Below are positions 3,606 through 5,531 of a DNA stretch of 5,531 nt, piece by piece. The stretch's first letter is position 1; the number at the start of each line of letters is the position of its first letter. Below the pieces are notes generated by a model. It was not told the origin of the DNA and ran no database searches. It saw only the letters and a program-made list of their open reading frames with translations. Position numbers and translations under genes: made by a program. Source of the DNA: an uncultured Candidatus Melainabacteria bacterium (GTDB lineage Bacteria; Cyanobacteriota; Vampirovibrionia; Gastranaerophilales; Gastranaerophilaceae); contig CALBKW010000030.1 of NCBI GenBank assembly GCA_937895785.1, forward strand, positions 1 to 5,531, written 5' to 3'.

Positions 3606-5399
3606 ATGGCAAGAATTAAACAACTATCAAAAAATCTTATAAATCAAATCGCAGCAGGCGAAGTTATTGAACGCCCTATGTCTGTTGTAAAAGAGTTGGT
3701 TGAAAACTCTATTGATGCAGGTGCTACAAAAATCAGTGTCGAAATTAACAATGACTGTCGTGACATTCGTGTTGCCGACAATGGTTCTGGGATTCATCCA
3801 GACGACATTATGCTTGCTTTTTCTAAGCATGCCACAAGCAAAATTGAAAATTCTGACGATTTATATGCCATAAAAACACTTGGTTTCAGAGGTGAAGCCC
3901 TAGCTAGTATAATCTCTATTGCAAAAGTTACTTGCACAACAAGGACAAAAGATTTTGATAATGGTTTCAAGGTTGAATGTGCAGATTCTGAAGTAAAAAA
4001 ATCTCAAACAGGCTGTGCTATTGGTACAATAATGAACGTAAAGGATTTATTTTACAATATTCCAGCTCGTTTAAAATTCTTGAAAAATCCAAAGACTGAA
4101 TTTTCATACATTCAAGAATTAATCCAATCATTAGCTTTAATTAACACACATGTTGCATTTGAGCTTAAAAATAACGACAAAGTTGTTTTAAAAACAAACG
4201 GCTTAGGTAATCTTTTAAATACTATTAAAGAGTTATATTCAAAAGATACAGCAAGCCATTTAAAAGAAGTTTTCAAAACTGACGAACTTTCTGGACTTAA
4301 AATTTCAGGCTATGTTTCAACTCCAGACTACACTCGTTCAAGCAAAAAATATAACATTTTTATTAACTCAAGAACTGTAAAATGCCCTATTTTTCAAAAA
4401 GCAATTGATACAGCTTACAAAAACTTAATCGCAAGAGGAAAATATCCGTTTGTAGTGCTAAATTTAGAACTTCCACCAACTGATGTTGATGTAAACGTTC
4501 ACCCTACAAAAAAAGAAGTTCGCTACAAAAATACAAACCAAATTTTCAGTTTTATATACGCTGGTGTAGATATGGCGTTATCAAATTATGTAGAAAGACA
4601 AGCAACAGAAAATCTTAGCGTAATTGATTTTACACCAACACAAGCTGAACAAAAACCATCAGAAGATGTTTATGTAAGTGATTTACCGCTTAAAAAACCT
4701 GTTCAAGACGTATTTTTAAAACCTGTCAGAGATATTCCGACAAAATCGTCTTACACTCCAACACCAACAAGCGAAAGAGCTTGTCAAGAACCTCAAACTC
4801 AACAACAATCATTTATCAACCACACTGAATTGCAAGAAGTTGAGCCAGAAGAAAAAATTATCGGACAATATGCCAAAACATATATTCTAATCGAAAGAGA
4901 AGACGGATTAGAAATTGTAGATCAACATATTGCAGATGAAAGATATATTTACGAAAAATTGAAGGCACAAAAAGAAATTGCATCACAAATTCTATTTATC
5001 TCTGATGTTATTGAAGTTACACCAACAGAGGCACAATTAATTCGTGATAACAAAGACAAATTCGAACATTTTGGATTTGAAATTGAAGTCTTAAACGACA
5101 AAGAAGTAACCTTCAAAAAAGTTCCGCAACTTCTTTCGCGCGTAAATACTAAAGAAATTTTATCTGATATTTTAGAAAATTTAGACGGTGATATTGCTGG
5201 ATTAGAAGAACATATCTTAATTACAACTTCTTGCAAGGCTGCTGTAAAAGCACATCAAGAGTTGTCATTATTCCAAATGCAAGAATTAATAAAAAAATGG
5301 CGTAAATGTGAAAAGCCTTACACTTGCCCACACGGTCGCCCAATCTCAAAACTAATCCCTCACAAGCAATTAGCTGGATTTTTTGAACGAAATAAGTAA
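3606..5399 (+). CDS. mutL: DNA mismatch repair protein MutL, nicking-endonuclease type
   Basis: MutL couples mismatch recognition by MutS to strand incision and excision. Numbering from the ATG at 3606 (597 aa), the N-terminal GHKL ATPase shows QIAAGEV at 14-20 and ELVENSIDAGA at 30-40 with the catalytic and Mg-binding E30 and N34. DNGSG follows at 58-62, HATSKI at 75-80 and GFRGEAL at 93-99. The transducer domain has the conserved DVDVNVHPTKKEVR at 293-306. A proline-, threonine- and glutamine-rich linker spans about 335-412. The C-terminal dimerisation and nuclease domain starts near 415. It has DQHIADE at 439-445 with E450 (the DQHA-x2-E-x4-E metal motif, with Ala replaced by Ile), SCKAAVKA at 542-549, CPHGRP at 574-579 and the terminal FFERN at 592-596. 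This set marks the MutH-independent, self-nicking MutL found outside E. coli-like bacteria. Length is normal and the frame intact. A TTG at 3582 would add eight residues upstream of the conserved N terminus and lies across the -10 region, so ATG 3606 is preferred. Confidence 0.97.
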   Translation: MARIKQLSKNLINQIAAGEVIERPMSVVKELVENSIDAGATKISVEINNDCRDIRVADNGSGIHPDDIMLAFSKHATSKIENSDDLYAIKTLGFRGEALASIISIAKVTCTTRTKDFDNGFKVECADSEVKKSQTGCAIGTIMNVKDLFYNIPARLKFLKNPKTEFSYIQELIQSLALINTHVAFELKNNDKVVLKTNGLGNLLNTIKELYSKDTASHLKEVFKTDELSGLKISGYVSTPDYTRSSKKYNIFINSRTVKCPIFQKAIDTAYKNLIARGKYPFVVLNLELPPTDVDVNVHPTKKEVRYKNTNQIFSFIYAGVDMALSNYVERQATENLSVIDFTPTQAEQKPSEDVYVSDLPLKKPVQDVFLKPVRDIPTKSSYTPTPTSERACQEPQTQQQSFINHTELQEVEPEEKIIGQYAKTYILIEREDGLEIVDQHIADERYIYEKLKAQKEIASQILFISDVIEVTPTEAQLIRDNKDKFEHFGFEIEVLNDKEVTFKKVPQLLSRVNTKEILSDILENLDGDIAGLEEHILITTSCKAAVKAHQELSLFQMQELIKKWRKCEKPYTCPHGRPISKLIPHKQLAGFFERNK

Positions 5400-5402
5400 A
5401 TT

Positions 5403-5432
5403 AAAAGCCTGACTCGTTTATAAGCTTTTGTT
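5403..5432 (+). terminator. Weak candidate terminator after mutL
   Basis: AAAAGC (5403-5408) and GCTTTT (5424-5429) can form a 6-bp stem with a 15-nt loop, followed by GTT. The stem has only two G-C pairs and the U-tract is largely within the stem. It is a poor intrinsic terminator, and readthrough into the next gene is possible. Confidence 0.25.
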
Positions 5433-5463
5433 AACATGTTGAAACATGAATGTGATTTTCATG
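5433..5463. promoter_or_regulatory. Nested CATG inverted repeats, candidate regulatory site
   Basis: Three overlapping symmetric elements lie in 31 bp. AACATGTT is a perfect palindrome (5433-5440). CATGTT (5435-5440) and AACATG (5443-5448) form an inverted repeat with a 2-bp spacer. CATGAA (5445-5450) and TTCATG (5458-5463) form one with a 7-bp spacer. They stand 66-96 bp upstream of the next gene's start codon, where a regulator of that gene could bind. No known consensus is recognised. Confidence 0.35.
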
Positions 5464-5488
5464 GCAATAAATTTCTCAAAAAATACTT

Positions 5489-5496
5489 TATATAAA
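5489..5496 (+). promoter_or_regulatory. Possible -10 region of the downstream gene
   Basis: TATATAAA (5489-5496) offers a TATAAA or TATATA -10-like hexamer about 33 bp before the ATG at 5529. This would leave a leader of about 25 nt containing the ribosome site. No recognisable -35 hexamer stands at the right distance, so confidence is low. The gene might instead be co-transcribed with mutL. Confidence 0.25.
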
Positions 5497-5513
5497 TACG
5501 AGAGATTATATTT

Positions 5514-5531
5514 GGAGAGTTCAATTTAATG
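5514..5531 (+). CDS. Start of a downstream gene: ribosome site plus first codon only
   Basis: GGAGAG (5514-5519) is a strong Shine-Dalgarno sequence, nine bases before an ATG at 5529-5531, which is the last triplet in the window. This is very likely the start of the next rightward gene, 129 bp after the mutL stop. No coding sequence beyond the first codon is visible, so the product cannot be named. Confidence 0.6.

Noticed and set aside
3627..3830. Minus-strand open frame of 67 codons inside mutL
   Set aside because: It lies opposite the highly conserved MutL ATPase motifs, which explain the sequence constraint.
4949..5236. Minus-strand open frame of 95 codons inside mutL
   Set aside because: It is antisense to the MutL C-terminal domain, with no ribosome site or recognisable domain.
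666..5399. A linked methylation-directed mismatch repair system (methyltransferase plus MutL)
   Set aside because: This MutL has its own nuclease motifs, no MutH or MutS is present, and the two genes are in opposite orientation with an unrelated gene between.

Overview
The window is an AT-rich (roughly two thirds A+T) bacterial chromosome segment with four recognisable protein genes, short intergenic gaps and the first codon of a fifth gene. UppP and a nicking-type MutL indicate an ordinary chromosomal core region rather than a phage, plasmid or island. The host cannot be named from this sequence. The low GC, the dispersed palindromic repeats and the odd cupin protein with a short N-terminal LINFTGN-type motif remind me of gut-associated uncultured lineages such as Gastranaerophilales (Melainabacteria). 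That is a memory-based guess, not a demonstrated assignment.

Layout. Positions 1-473 (+) hold the C-terminal half of undecaprenyl-diphosphatase UppP, cut by the window edge. Two perfect hairpins of dispersed-repeat type (478-494, 508-528) and a strong intrinsic terminator (550-581) follow. A GT-rich stretch with a 17-bp-period direct repeat then leads to the 3' end of a minus-strand amino-DNA methyltransferase (666-1544, 292 aa from the preferred ATG). The gap 1545-1799 holds that gene's promoter, two direct repeats 32 bp apart, another dispersed-repeat hairpin (1695-1719) and an AT-only palindrome. Positions 1800-3410 (-) encode a 536-aa protein of unknown function. It has a metal-site cupin near its C terminus, a degenerate cupin-like barrel near its N terminus, and a tandemly repeated helical unit between them.

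A divergent intergenic region (3411-3605) separates this gene from mutL (3606-5399, +). It carries promoter elements for both sides and two perfect short palindromes. mutL encodes a complete 597-aa protein with the GHKL ATPase and the C-terminal endonuclease motifs. After it comes a region of nested CATG inverted repeats, then a good Shine-Dalgarno sequence and an ATG that is the last codon of the window.

The genes do not form one operon: orientations are +, -, -, +, +. Cell-wall lipid recycling (UppP), DNA modification (the apparently orphan methyltransferase) and mismatch repair (MutL) are separate functions. A link between methylation and MutL strand choice is not supported, because this MutL is of the self-nicking, MutH-independent type. 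I see no CRISPR array, tRNA, rRNA, insertion sequence or defence island. The two most interesting signals are the cupin protein's unusual architecture and the pair of intergenic hairpins (508-528 and 1698-1718) whose stems differ only by compensatory base pairs.
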